This document shows, piece after piece, positions 20,556-30,638 of a DNA stretch of 64,000 nucleotides; position 1 is the first letter of the stretch, and every line of letters starts with the position of its first letter. Location: contig NC_063012.1 in the NCBI RefSeq assembly GCF_020509005.1, positions 6,014,001 through 6,078,000 on the forward strand, given 5' to 3'. The translations under genes and the position numbers were made by a program. The notes under the pieces are model-generated. The model worked only from the letters and a program-made list of their open reading frames with translations, was not told the DNA's origin and did no database searches. The DNA comes from Fulvia fulva. Taxonomy: Eukaryota > Ascomycota > Dothideomycetes > Mycosphaerellales > Mycosphaerellaceae.

Positions 20556-22352
20556 CTACCATGAGAATGCCTCCTCGAAGAAGTCAATCTCCGTTTGTTC
20601 ACAGCGATCGCGCATGCCTCTTCGAACATCGTCGCTCAGACTGCCCGTACCACACACACTGATAGCCATCGCGCCGACTTGCTTCTCTTGTTCCTTGCCG
20701 ATGAGAGCACCGACGTCTGGCTTTCCAGGGAACATTTGCACGGACGCGCTAGGAGACTGAATCTCCTTGGTGCTACGAGGTCGTGTAACGAACAGCAGGA
20801 TCTTGAGAATGTCGCGACGCTTCTCCATGCCGAGGATTTGTGTCATCCATGGTCTGATCCACTCGAGGTGCTCAGGTGACTGAATGACCCAGACCAGGAC
20901 GACTTTGCGAGTTGCACCTGTTCCCTTGTTGTAAGCAGCGACAAGGTCGCGCACGTGAGGAACTTGGTGCGTGATTCCGACTCCAGCAGCGAAGAGCATC
21001 ACGGTGCCATATGACTGGAAGCTCTCGTGTCCGTAAGGGCCCTCGACGTACGCGGTTGTGGTAAGGGGTCCAGACTTGCATTGTTCGGCTTTCTTGTACA
21101 AGGTGTCCGTGAAGCCGGTTCGACGACGGATAATTAGAGATATGGAGGTGGCCTTGGCTGCAAGAATATCTTGCCGTGCCATGGGCAGTGCCTTTTCGTT
21201 GGCAAGATCTGTCCCATCCTCGCTCCAAGCCAGGGAGAATGGATGACTGGTCCACATGCCAATGCTGGGGATGTACAAGTAGACATGCTGTCCAGGTCTG
21301 AACTTCCAGGTCTTCGAGGGTCGCAAAGTGACACGCATAGAGTCGCCAGGCAGCGCCTCGACTTCAGCCTTGGTGCGGCCTTTGCGGCCGAAGTTGTTGG
21401 TCACGATGAGCCAGACACGGACCAGACGCTCGAAGATCCAGCAGACGAGAGCACCGAAGAGCATAAGCTGCGCGGGCATACCATCGAGATGCATCCATAC
21501 AGCAACGACTGCAGTGATAGCAAGCGCGATGTGTAGGTGCAAGAATGTCTCGTAGAATGCATGGCGGATGATGGAGGGAGACTGTAGCAGCAGGGCGCAG
21601 AAAGTGCAGAACCCAATGGTTCCGGACAGGATGAATGTACTGTTAGCCATGGAGTTCGCAATCGCCTGAAGACCCTTCTCTGATCCCAACTTGGCGACCT
21701 TGCCACAGAACCAGAACGAAGCATGAGCGACGGCTTCGAAAACAACGATTCGACCGATCCATCGGTGGATCATGTTGAAGTCGTTGAAGCTGATGCCCAG
21801 CAAGGAAATGAGAGGGTTGTTTCGTCCGGCGAGGAGGAAGAGTGGCACCATGTTGATGGTGGCCAAGATACCAGTCCGGCTCAGTCCGGCGGACATGAAG
21901 CCCTTGGAAGTCCAATCGATCTTCCAAACGGTGAAGACGACGTTCAAGGCGAAGTATCCAAGCAGGAAGAAGGTTTGCATACGGCCTGGGAGGGTACCAA
22001 CGTTCATGGCGGCCGAAAGCTTGAACTCGCGGTTGTGACGCTTACTGAGGAGCGGTGCAGATAGCCAGTGACGCTTGAACTTGGCCCATCGGTCGTCCGG
22101 TATGCTGAAGTAGCGTTGTCTGCCATCGCTGCTGGTTCCGTGGTACAAGTTGGCCAGCTTGCGAATGTGTTGCAGCAGGTGTAGGGTCCAGCGGTAGATG
22201 AGTACGATGGCGATGATCATGCCCCATGTCCAGCCGATGTATTTGACCGTCTTGTCATTGAGGAGTGCGGCTGCCTTCTCCGCAGTATCGTCCCTTTCTG
22301 CTCTGGCATATGGCATTGCTGCCGCCAGCAGCACCCATGTCCACGAATGCAT
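20556..22352 (-). CDS. Ferric-chelate reductase, FRE/NOX superfamily
   Basis: Single exon, 598 residues from ATG 22352. The upstream in-frame extension has no ATG. Plasma-membrane FRE enzymes pass electrons from cytosolic NADPH through FAD and two hemes to extracellular ferric chelates. There is a signal-peptide-like N-terminus ('WVLLAAAMPYARA'), then about seven hydrophobic segments. The ferric-reductase transmembrane domain carries heme-ligand histidines in 'NMIHRWIGRIVVFEAVAHASFW' and 'HAFYETFLHLHIALA'. The FAD-binding domain includes 'FRPGQHVYLYIP' and 'SHPFSLAW'. The NADPH-binding domain includes 'VEGPYGHE', 'FAAGVGITHQVPHVRDL' and, near the end, 'SVCGTGSLSDDVRRGM'. Iron or copper reductase cannot be told apart from sequence. 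Confidence 0.9.
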   Translation of the reverse strand: MHSWTWVLLAAAMPYARAERDDTAEKAAALLNDKTVKYIGWTWGMIIAIVLIYRWTLHLLQHIRKLANLYHGTSSDGRQRYFSIPDDRWAKFKRHWLSAPLLSKRHNREFKLSAAMNVGTLPGRMQTFFLLGYFALNVVFTVWKIDWTSKGFMSAGLSRTGILATINMVPLFLLAGRNNPLISLLGISFNDFNMIHRWIGRIVVFEAVAHASFWFCGKVAKLGSEKGLQAIANSMANSTFILSGTIGFCTFCALLLQSPSIIRHAFYETFLHLHIALAITAVVAVWMHLDGMPAQLMLFGALVCWIFERLVRVWLIVTNNFGRKGRTKAEVEALPGDSMRVTLRPSKTWKFRPGQHVYLYIPSIGMWTSHPFSLAWSEDGTDLANEKALPMARQDILAAKATSISLIIRRRTGFTDTLYKKAEQCKSGPLTTTAYVEGPYGHESFQSYGTVMLFAAGVGITHQVPHVRDLVAAYNKGTGATRKVVLVWVIQSPEHLEWIRPWMTQILGMEKRRDILKILLFVTRPRSTKEIQSPSASVQMFPGKPDVGALIGKEQEKQVGAMAISVCGTGSLSDDVRRGMRDRCEQTEIDFFEEAFSW

Positions 22353-24141
22353 TGTGATTGCGGGAGGTAATGTGTGAATGGTCGCAGTCCAAGCTCGGGA
22401 CGCTGATGATCTGCTCTGTCGAGACGTGTCGCGCAGAGTTTGTTGACGTGAGCTGTCGAAGAAGGTTATGCCTGGGTCGTGCCGGCACGAGTTGCAGTAT
22501 GCCGTAGAAAGTTGCAATGCAGTGTATGGTATAGCGAATGTGGTGAGTCTAGCCAGTAGACTCGAGTGTTAGGTGAGGACGGTGGTTGGTGTTGTTGTCG
22601 CCGTGTCGTGTGTGAATCAGGCAGCGTCGTTTGTGCAGGAGGGTGTCGCCAAACAGTGAATGAGTGTGGTGTGGTGTGGTGTGGTGCCGTGTCGTGGTGC
22701 TTGGAAGCCTGCCAGTGCTTTGCGTCGCCTCGATCTTCCTGCTCACGGGCGCGGTGAAAGAGCGTGAGGGAGCGATGCCGTGGTGGAAGTCGGGGGATCA
22801 GGCGTGAAGGATGGTCGACATGTCGGGTGTGAAGGGTGTGAAGGGTGTGGAGGGTGTGGAGGGTGTGGAGGGTGGAGGGTGAGGTGTAAAGGTGGCGTGC
22901 ACTGCTGGTGCCAGGTTGATTGATGTTGATGGAGAATGAAGCGACAGAGATTGCGATGTGGATACCACCGTTCTACCGTTGCTTATCCATGCGAGGCCAA
23001 GCGTCTGTGTCATGTCGATGATCGTTTCGAGATGGAGACGCCCACGCAATGCTCCACGCACTGCCAGATGGCACGCTACCGACGACACTGCTCCTGCTGT
23101 ACCTTGGTACATTTAATTCCTCGAATCTGGCCGCCTTCCACCAGACGTTCGACTGTGACGCTGGCTGCAGAGACGGCCACGCAGCGTGTCGTCAACGCTC
23201 TTGCAATTGCAATTGCGATTGCTCGCTGTGCAGGCAGTGCGGCTGATGAAACTACAGAGCGCGGGAGCGTCGTCTTCAGGAGACGCAGGCACCTGGCAGA
23301 GCTGTCTGTCTGGTGGGGCGAGGAGCATGGTCGTGTTAGTGTGTTACAAGGTTCTCGCTTGCGCGCCTGCCCAGCAAGCGTCAGGATTCAGGAACACCGA
23401 ACAGCAGCGCCCCATCGTCCAATCACAGCAGAACGCCACTTTCTGTTGTGTGCCTGCCGCGTCTTCTCGTGACCCTCGTTCCCAAATCATACACAGTAGT
23501 GCACAACGTCGACAGTATCGTTTGCGTGAGAGCAGGCGCCGCAAGGACATCACGTAGCAGGCATCACCCACCCCCCCTCCCCGAAATCACCGCTTCCTCC
23601 TTCAACCTCGTGCGAGCAATGGAGAAATACATGTGCTACACAACTTGGCCCCGCGTGAAGCGTGTTGCAGGAAGCAACGTGCATTGAGACACAGCGTTTC
23701 CACTTGCCACTCTACGACCACATCCCACGCACTCGAAAGCTGAGGCATGGAAGAATTGGCAGTTTCATGCAAAGCAACGCCACCATGTCGCCCTCAATAT
23801 GCTTCTGCTTCACTCTTCTATCTCACAGCATAGACCTGCTGGCTTGATTCCTGCAATCTCCTGTTCGTGCTAAGCTCGAAGATGAAGCAGCACATGTCTG
23901 GAAGTCTAGACACCATCGACCTACGCCCACGCTCGTTTCGAGAACGCCGTGCATCCCATGTCAAATCGTTCCGACGTACGACTTGCTGTCTGGCCGGTCG
24001 AGCCACAGCATTTCTGAGCGTGACATCCGTCAAGGGCTTTCAAGCTCACCCACTGTGTCCTGTGTTCGACTCGTTGCAGCGCACACTCTTCACGTGCCAG
24101 CCCTTATCTTTGCAACTTCTTGTCTTCTCGAATCTGACACC
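22353..24141. other. Long upstream region of the ferric reductase gene, no gene seen
   Basis: About 1.8 kb between two minus-strand genes. It contains a (TGTGG)n run at about 22665-22685 and a 9-bp minisatellite at 22825-22880. The remaining DNA has only short, overlapping open frames without motifs. It should hold the ferric reductase promoter and the terminator of the Tma17-like gene. Confidence 0.6.
22825..22880. repeat. GGGTGTGRA minisatellite
   Basis: Five full copies of a 9-bp unit (GGGTGTGAA twice, then GGGTGTGGA three times) run from 22825 to 22869 and are followed by shortened copies. It lies about 470 bp upstream of the ferric reductase start. The strand is G-rich; whether it is functional is unknown. 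Confidence 0.85.
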
Positions 24142-24657
24142 TCACAGATGCACCCCATCTTCCTCATCCTCCCCTACCAACGCATCCATCTGCCGCCGTA
24201 TCTCCTCGTCTGTCAATCTCCCGCTTGTCTGCCTCGTCCGCGTCGCATCCCTCTCCGCAGCACTCGCACTGCCATTGACCTGCCCATCAGCATGTCCATT
24301 AGCCTTCGGCGCCTCCTCCGTGTTACTTCCGTGAGCGCTCCAGCCCAAGCCTCTCTCCTGAGCCTCCTTCTTACACAGCTCCATGCGCTCCTCGAACCTC
24401 TTGATCACCACATCGTTCTCCTCTATTGCTTCTTTGCAGTCCGAGTCGCCTTCGTCCGCGAATGGTTTCATTTGGATGTTGGAGTCCAGCAAGTGGGATA
24501 TGCTGTTCTGCAGCTCGGCGGCCTTGGCGTAGAGAGTGTCTAGTGGGAGTTCTTGGATGGCTTCGGCGAAGAGTGCTGGTGAGATTGGTTGCGAGGCTGG
24601 GGAGACTTGGAATGCATCGGCGGGGAGATTTGGGTTGTCTGTTGGTTGCCAATTCAT
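24142..24657 (-). CDS. Tma17/Adc17-like proteasome-assembly chaperone (probable)
   Basis: Single exon, 171 residues from ATG 24657 ('MNWQPTDNPNLP'). Upstream in-frame sequence looks like leader, not protein. The core (about residues 28-100) is two predicted helices: 'ALFAEAIQELPLDTLYAKAAELQNSISHLLDSN' followed by 'DCKEAIEENDVVIKRFEERMELCKKEAQERGL'. This spacing resembles the yeast Tma17/Adc17 family, where the protein helps pair Rpt6 with Rpt3 during assembly of the 19S proteasome base under stress. The tail is low complexity and ends acidic ('LVGEDEEDGVHL'). The assignment comes from pattern recall and could be wrong; a conserved fungal coiled-coil protein of unknown role is the alternative. 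Confidence 0.6.
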   Translation of the reverse strand: MNWQPTDNPNLPADAFQVSPASQPISPALFAEAIQELPLDTLYAKAAELQNSISHLLDSNIQMKPFADEGDSDCKEAIEENDVVIKRFEERMELCKKEAQERGLGWSAHGSNTEEAPKANGHADGQVNGSASAAERDATRTRQTSGRLTDEEIRRQMDALVGEDEEDGVHL

Positions 24658-24986
24658 CGTGTTTTGCGGTGGTCCTGCTGGATTTGTGGTGGTTCTGAAG
24701 AAAAGAGTATGTGATGCGAGTACTGTGTTCCCGACCAAAGACTTGTAGAGGACACAAGATGTGTGATCAGATAATCCGCAGGTTCCAACTTGTCCTTCAC
24801 ATGCTCGAGCGATCTCGCAAGGGTGGGGCGTGCGGCGTCCGTTCCGCGGTGCAGCCAAAAACATCGACTCGAGGTCATCGAAGGACTGTTCATGTCTCCA
24901 TTGAGGTGTCGTCAAGGAGTATCATCAAGACATTGAATGTCTTCGTATAGCATGTTGGCGTGGCGACTGTAGCGTGGACAGCAAGG
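24658..24986. other. Short divergent promoter region
   Basis: 329 bp between the Tma17-like gene (-) and PCP1 (+), so both are likely driven from this shared region. No separate gene is visible. Confidence 0.6.
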
Positions 24987-26885
24987 ATGAATAATGTGTG
25001 GACGACGATAGCACTCCGAACGCCATGCGCCGCCGTACGATCGAACACGCGAGGCACGCCTCTGCTGCATCTCTTCCACAGCTATGCAAAGCAGCACTCG
25101 TCTCTGACGCTCGCCATACCATCGTGCGCACGAGCTCGGTCGAGATGGGTCACGAAGGAGATGGCGTGTGCTGTGAAGCAAGATCGCTCTTTCACAGCGA
25201 CATCTGCGGTAGCAGCCAAGTCAAGGAACAACCGCACGCCATCAGCACCCAAGTCGAATCCTAAGATCGCGTCTCGCACGGCAGAAGCGCGGAACGACGC
25301 CAGGCTCCAGGCCGCGCCGACAGTGGCTTCGCATACGGAAGGAGTGCCCGCCGGAGGAGAAGAAGAAGAAGAAGAAGAAGAAGCTTTGACATGGCGAGAC
25401 TACGACCCTGCAGGCGGGATGCCATTGCCGAATGGTGAGCTGAGCCAGCCAGAAATCAACGCCGTCTTCAACGGCGAAGAGGTCGATGCTGATACCGGCA
25501 ACTACATTCTCTCGGTAATGCATTGGCGCCGAATGTCGGGGGCATTGATCGATGTTGGCCTGGACTTTCCTAACGACAGTGGTGTGCATCGAGACTGGGC
25601 ATTAAAAGGTCTGCAATACGTTCGAGTGATAGTACCCGACGTGGATGAGTCTGCGGCTGGTCAAAGCTGGGCAGAAGAGGAATCACAACGGCTGCAGGAA
25701 GAGATCCAGGCACGCGCCGTCAAGCTAGGCATCTACAAGGCCGCCCCAGAGGAGGAGCAGGAGCAGGAGCAGGCGCAAGAAGACTCTCCTTACGCGCCAA
25801 GTCAGCTTCAGAGGATGAGGGAAGAGAAGGAAGCTGCCTGGGAGAAAGAGCAAGAGCGGCGTGCTGTACAACAAGATCATAGCAGAGCCGCCGCCCTCCA
25901 CTCCAATCGGGGTCCTCTCGAGCTCGGCGCAGGTGTGCAACCGACCATACAAGCCCGTACCAACATGGCAACCAAACAAGTCGACATCATCCGAGCTCCA
26001 GCAGGCGGCGTCAACATCCGCCCACCGGCCCCCAAGGCCTGGCTGCAGCCTGTCAAGCGAAAGCCATGGGTAAAATACTACGAAGAACAAGCTGAAGTCA
26101 TCAAAGGCCTCTCCGTTCCCCAACTCAGCCTCCTCCAACGCCTAGGAGGCCCATTTCTAGTGACCCTCCTTGTCCTCGCCGGCTGCTACTATCTCAGCGA
26201 GAACTACACACCACCTCCCAAATCCGCGCGCGTCTGGCCAGATACAGCACCTTCTGCGGCAACACTATGGGCTGTTACCGGCGTCCTCGTAGCAGGTTTC
26301 ATCATGGGCCGCATGCCGCCTTTGTGGCGTGCGTACAGCAAGTACATGACGTTGGTCACCGCATATCCCAACTCGCTCAGCGTCATTGGAGCAATATTCC
26401 GTCATGACACAGTTGCGCATTTGGGGTGGAATCTGTTGACGCTCTGGTTCATAGGTCTTTCACTTCACGAAAATGTTGGCCGAGGCACCTTCTTAGCAAT
26501 CTTCCTAGCCACGGGCACGGCAGGTGCATTCGCTTCCCTCGCAGTCAACGTCCTTCGACAGCAATGGACGGCCTACATATTTGGCTGCTCTGGCTCCGTA
26601 CTGGGCGTATTTGCCGCGCTATGCACTCTTAGACCGAACAGCACGATTAGCGTGTTTGGTTACGATGTACCAATCGCAGCATGGGTCTTCCTTGCACTAT
26701 TTGGTTCCCTTGAAGCGATTGCCATTGTCAGAAGATTGCCGACTGCCATTGACCATGTTGGTCATTTGGGCGGCATGGTGACTGGTTTTGGCGCAGGGCT
26801 TTGGATGAGGCAGAAAGTGCGGAGGGAGCAAATGGTAGCCACACCGTCGGAAGAAGCCCGCCAGCCCACTGCTGCACCTCAATGA
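24987..26885 (+). CDS. PCP1: Mitochondrial rhomboid serine protease
   Basis: Single exon, 632 residues from the first ATG at 24987. Pcp1/Rbd1 (PARL in animals) cleaves within the inner mitochondrial membrane, processing Mgm1 and Ccp1 in yeast. The N-terminus is Arg/Ser/Thr-rich with no acidic residues, as in a targeting sequence. An unusually long hydrophilic region follows, with a poly-Glu run encoded by (GAA)n near 25357-25383 and a Glu/Gln-rich coiled coil near residues 225-300. The C-terminal rhomboid domain has 'AHLGWNLLTLWFIGLSLHENVGRG'. The catalytic serine lies in 'FGCSGSVLGVFAA' (Ser535) and the catalytic histidine in 'DHVGHLGGMVTG' (His593 most likely). Yeast Pcp1 is much shorter; the extra length is in the pre-domain region. 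Confidence 0.9.
   Translation: MNNVWTTIALRTPCAAVRSNTRGTPLLHLFHSYAKQHSSLTLAIPSCARARSRWVTKEMACAVKQDRSFTATSAVAAKSRNNRTPSAPKSNPKIASRTAEARNDARLQAAPTVASHTEGVPAGGEEEEEEEEALTWRDYDPAGGMPLPNGELSQPEINAVFNGEEVDADTGNYILSVMHWRRMSGALIDVGLDFPNDSGVHRDWALKGLQYVRVIVPDVDESAAGQSWAEEESQRLQEEIQARAVKLGIYKAAPEEEQEQEQAQEDSPYAPSQLQRMREEKEAAWEKEQERRAVQQDHSRAAALHSNRGPLELGAGVQPTIQARTNMATKQVDIIRAPAGGVNIRPPAPKAWLQPVKRKPWVKYYEEQAEVIKGLSVPQLSLLQRLGGPFLVTLLVLAGCYYLSENYTPPPKSARVWPDTAPSAATLWAVTGVLVAGFIMGRMPPLWRAYSKYMTLVTAYPNSLSVIGAIFRHDTVAHLGWNLLTLWFIGLSLHENVGRGTFLAIFLATGTAGAFASLAVNVLRQQWTAYIFGCSGSVLGVFAALCTLRPNSTISVFGYDVPIAAWVFLALFGSLEAIAIVRRLPTAIDHVGHLGGMVTGFGAGLWMRQKVRREQMVATPSEEARQPTAAPQ
25357..25383 (+). repeat. (GAA)n microsatellite inside PCP1
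   Basis: An in-frame GAA/GAG run codes for eight to nine Glu in a row in the hydrophilic pre-domain region of the rhomboid gene. Being a triplet repeat, length changes would keep the frame. Confidence 0.85.
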
Positions 26886-27006
26886 GAGGGAAACTATGTA
26901 CAGGAGCGCACCATTGTGTACGCTGTACTACTGAAACTGAGATACCCATGTAAATACAAAGAATGATCTTTACTTTGCATTGTTTCCAGCAAAGCACACA
27001 GTGGTG

Positions 27007-29940
27007 CTATCGACTGTCGCTGTATGCGCTCTGTCGAGCGAATGTCCCGGGGTCCAGCTTGCTACTGGAGCTCTCTCGCATCTTGTTGCCCGCAGACACG
27101 CCCAGCGGATCACCATCCTCGACATCCATCTGATCTTTGCGCGCGACATGCGAGCTGCCAGTCGTTGATGCTGCAGAAGAATCTGATATGGCGGCATACT
27201 TGGCCAGGACAGTCACGTCTGTATCACGCGGCTCAAGACTTGGCCGCACTGCTTTCTCGTTCGAGCTTGTGATGGGCGCCACAGCAGCATGTTCTTCTCC
27301 TCGGTCATCGGACCCCGTCTGGAAGGAGGCAAAAGCAGACTTGAGGCCGTCCCTCATGGAATCAAAACTTGGTACGCTTTTCGCCTCATTGATAGCACTT
27401 CCGCTCTCGACTGGAGGTACAAGCTTCGCCGATTCAGTAGTAGTGCCGTCATCGAGAGATGCTGTAGACGGCTGCAAGCTGAGTGGAGAGATGCCGTTGT
27501 TGGCATCAATGTCAGGCGGAGCAAGAGCGCGCGGTGTGTTCATCTCTTCGTCTTTGCGGCTAAAGAGCCCCGACCACCATCTCACTTCTATCTCGTCAGC
27601 TTGTCGCCGAGGAAAGAGGAGTGGATCGTCTGTCTTCGGAACGTAATCAGAATTTACGAACTCCGCTCTTCTTGAGAGAAAATGTGCCCACACAGAGGGG
27701 AACTGCTCTTCGTGTTCCGCTCTCTCCTTTTCGTTGTTGAACAAGAATTCACCGTATTGACCGGAATGCGCTTGGTAGAAAAGTCTCTTCAAGAAGCGTT
27801 CATTGAACTCGAAAGCTGCGGGAAACTGATACTGTAATTGGAAGACGGCGTCCAGGAATTGGTGGAAAATTGGCGCAATCTCCTTCGTGTCAGTTCTGTG
27901 CTCCCGGTCCCTTTCCGTGGTGGCAGTAGGCGTAGAATGGAGTATTGTGTTAGGTGGCGGTGAGGGCGGTCTTGATCCAGTATCACTCTTGCCATCTAGT
28001 TGCGGGCCGAACAGGCTGCCTCTGTTCTTATCAAACCAGTTCTTGGCTCCAGACAACGCTTTGGTGCCAATAGCATTCAAGCCTTTCGAATCAGCACTGC
28101 CTGCATCCTTGGTCCGGGAAGGTGCGACTCTCTCATTTTCAATGTCGAACCATTTCTCGGTGCCTTGAATACCGTGCCGGTGGTTGAACTTGTGTCCGAA
28201 TGACAGAAAGTCTTTCTGTATGAGAGTAACGAATCCCTGTAGGGAACGATAGTATGGATCTAGCATCAGTTCTGCCAGTGCAGCGATCTGTGGGGTCCGG
28301 TCCCAGCCATCCGAACAGTGCACTAAGACGTGACTCCCACCCAGACCGACTCTTTTCGCCACCATTTCAGCGCCAGCCAGCATATTCGCGATATGTGCAA
28401 GCCAGCCCGAATTTCGCAGCAGCTCTTGATTCGGCCGCATGTCCAGGTAGTCGGAGTTCGCGAAGCTCTCTATGATCTTATCTAGCGACTTTCGCATGGC
28501 ATGTATGTTGGCAATGTGCAGAAATACTCGCTCGACCACAGTGCCGGGTGGTCCACTGTAATTAGCCACATCCTCGATACCGCCGCCCGTAGCCCGATTT
28601 GCAAGTGCGTTCATTCTCGGTCGAGCGTCAACTATCAGGTTGCTCCTCGTGCTCCCGTATACTTTTGGTCGAGAGCTTTCCCGTTCATCAGCAGTAAACT
28701 CATCAAGCCCAAGCTCGTCGTATTGGCCGTCCATGTCTCGGGACTGTTGGAACGTGGCGTCCGCATCCTGGGACGCGGTCGCGGATGATGTAGCTGTGGG
28801 AGCCTGCGTCGCTATTTCTGTAGAAGGTAGAAGCGGAGGTGAGTGGCTGGAAAAGATCGCCGAGACTAATCGCTCGTCTTGTGCATTGCGTTTGCTCTGT
28901 ATACCGCACATGGGCTGAGAGGATCGAGTAATACTCCCGCCGTTTGGGTGGAGATATGTCAGAGCAGGTATTCGGCATTTCGAGCGATAGGAGCCACCGT
29001 ACTTCAGGATGTTGTCACTGACTGTGCGAGGCACACATAGCACATTAGGGTATGTCGGCGAGTATTCATAGTCATTGTTGATATCGGTGATGCGCCACGC
29101 GCTTCCAGGTCCTTCTGCTGCCTTGCCGCCAATGCCCATTCGCGAGAACTCTCGCCTGACATCAAATCGAGGTGTGCCAATGACGGCCTCTTGCTGCGGC
29201 GCCGTGAAATGGAAGGCGTGCATGTCCCGAACATTATCGATGCAACAGCGAGCCCGTAAGCAATAGAAGACCTCTCGTGCAGTGTCATCTGGCGAATTGT
29301 CCGAAGCCGAAGGGTGAATGTGAAAAGCCATCATTTGAAAGTCTCTTTTCCGGATGCGAATAGCAGGTGCCCTGCCACGGTCATTTGAGTATGTTCCACT
29401 GGCATTATTGGCAGGCGAAGCGGGCCTCTGGGGTGATGAATACGGCGCAAGATGCGCCGAGTCCGTGGATGGCCGAGCATATGCATTCGTGCCGAAGACG
29501 GGGGGGAATGCCGAATCATCAAAGTCGGTGCTTTGTTCAGGAGAGGCCTCGTGGGTGTAGATTCTGCCTTGTGCGTGGCTGGGCCGGAGCAGACAGTGGT
29601 TGATCATAGGGTACGGTATCCAGACCTCCTTGGGACGCGCTTTCGGCGGGGCTGGCACCGTCGTCGCCCCCGTCGCTGCACGCGACTCTCTGCGCGAGCC
29701 GGTGTCGTCCAGCGATGTAGTCTGCCGGACGCTCGGCGCGGGACTTGATGTGCCTTGGCTCGACGAGCCTCTGCCGCCGACATGTTGCGAAGCTGATGTG
29801 CCGGGCGCGGTATTCGGCAGGTAGCTGAAGATGAGATGATGTCTGGCCAGATACAGCGTGCCCTTCTCCGTCTTTCCCCTGCTGTGCAGGCTGACATTGC
29901 GCACCTTCAAGTCCTTGGCAGACTTGGGTGTCTCGCCCAT
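27007..29940 (-). CDS. YMR1: Myotubularin-family phosphoinositide 3-phosphatase
   Basis: Single exon, 977 residues from ATG 29940 ('MGETPKSAKDLKVRNVSL'). Longer in-frame starts use non-ATG codons. Myotubularins remove the 3-phosphate from PI3P and PI(3,5)P2 on endosomal and vacuolar membranes. A PH-GRAM-like N-terminal domain ('GTLYLARHHLIFSYLP', 'PMINHCLLRPS') is followed by 'RIPALTYLHPNGGSITRSSQPMCG'. The catalytic loop 'HCSDGWDRTPQIAAL' has Cys542 and Arg548, so the Cys-X5-Arg signature is intact and the enzyme should be active. 'QGFVTLIQKDFLSFGHKFNHR' and 'IFHQFLDAVFQLQYQFPAAFEF' are family blocks. The C-terminal about 200 residues are Ser/Asp-rich and likely disordered. It converges with PCP1, with only about 120 bp between stops. 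Confidence 0.95.
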   Translation of the reverse strand: MGETPKSAKDLKVRNVSLHSRGKTEKGTLYLARHHLIFSYLPNTAPGTSASQHVGGRGSSSQGTSSPAPSVRQTTSLDDTGSRRESRAATGATTVPAPPKARPKEVWIPYPMINHCLLRPSHAQGRIYTHEASPEQSTDFDDSAFPPVFGTNAYARPSTDSAHLAPYSSPQRPASPANNASGTYSNDRGRAPAIRIRKRDFQMMAFHIHPSASDNSPDDTAREVFYCLRARCCIDNVRDMHAFHFTAPQQEAVIGTPRFDVRREFSRMGIGGKAAEGPGSAWRITDINNDYEYSPTYPNVLCVPRTVSDNILKYGGSYRSKCRIPALTYLHPNGGSITRSSQPMCGIQSKRNAQDERLVSAIFSSHSPPLLPSTEIATQAPTATSSATASQDADATFQQSRDMDGQYDELGLDEFTADERESSRPKVYGSTRSNLIVDARPRMNALANRATGGGIEDVANYSGPPGTVVERVFLHIANIHAMRKSLDKIIESFANSDYLDMRPNQELLRNSGWLAHIANMLAGAEMVAKRVGLGGSHVLVHCSDGWDRTPQIAALAELMLDPYYRSLQGFVTLIQKDFLSFGHKFNHRHGIQGTEKWFDIENERVAPSRTKDAGSADSKGLNAIGTKALSGAKNWFDKNRGSLFGPQLDGKSDTGSRPPSPPPNTILHSTPTATTERDREHRTDTKEIAPIFHQFLDAVFQLQYQFPAAFEFNERFLKRLFYQAHSGQYGEFLFNNEKERAEHEEQFPSVWAHFLSRRAEFVNSDYVPKTDDPLLFPRRQADEIEVRWWSGLFSRKDEEMNTPRALAPPDIDANNGISPLSLQPSTASLDDGTTTESAKLVPPVESGSAINEAKSVPSFDSMRDGLKSAFASFQTGSDDRGEEHAAVAPITSSNEKAVRPSLEPRDTDVTVLAKYAAISDSSAASTTGSSHVARKDQMDVEDGDPLGVSAGNKMRESSSSKLDPGTFARQSAYSDSR

Positions 29941-30638
29941 TCTTGCAAAGAAGTGGTATCGTATCAATGTCGGTCACGCTTGCAAGAATGGAATGTATGT
30001 AAATTGCCCCCACGGTGCATGGGTGGTGCCTCCCTGGGGCGACAGTGACGCGTGTGGCGAATGGCAGACTCTGACGCTGCACACGGCACGTGGTCAACGT
30101 GAACATCAAGCAAGCGTGTCGAGAGCAGATGATTGCAACAGCACATGGAATATAGCATGTGTCGGAGAAGGTCGTCGTCGGCCGTCCGCAGCAGCACCGC
30201 AATCGCAGCTCTGAGGTTGCTGCTCCGAAGCGGAATTCATGTTCGAGTGACCGGGCGGACACAAGTCGCGGCAATCATGTGGCACGGCCACGCATGTGAT
30301 CCAGCGCCTGCGAGAGTCTCGACTTCATCCTCCAGGTGCTCAGAAAGCGTGGGTCCGAGGTGTTCACCGCGAGGTGAGGAGAAACGAAGCAGACTCGGTT
30401 CGAATGTTAAATACACGTCAGAACTGTATCTACGAGCTATCGTGGTCATACATCGACAAGCCACACTGTCTCGACAGGACCTGCACTTCCGTGTCGCAGA
30501 GCTGGCTGAACTTCATTGCCTCATGAAATGATCGATGCGCCTGCTAAGCTACCGCTCGTAACGCCCTTCCAAATGCTGGACATCCCCAAACAACGCCATG
30601 GTCGCTCTAACTCCTAACCCATATGCGCTAGATTACAT
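29941..30638. other. Intergenic: YMR1 upstream / TOM1 downstream
   Basis: About 700 bp. A 245-codon open frame that overlaps the YMR1 start on the same strand in another frame extends into it but lacks any motif and is taken as a shadow. No gene is supported. Confidence 0.6.

Noticed and set aside
20556..22517. Longer ferric reductase, myotubularin, MFS and rhomboid starts
   Set aside because: The upstream extensions begin with TTG or GTG codons, not ATG, and have leader-like composition. The first in-frame ATG was used for each.
29537..30274. A 245-codon minus-strand frame overlapping the YMR1 start
   Set aside because: It shares DNA with the YMR1 N-terminus in another frame, and its translation has no family features.
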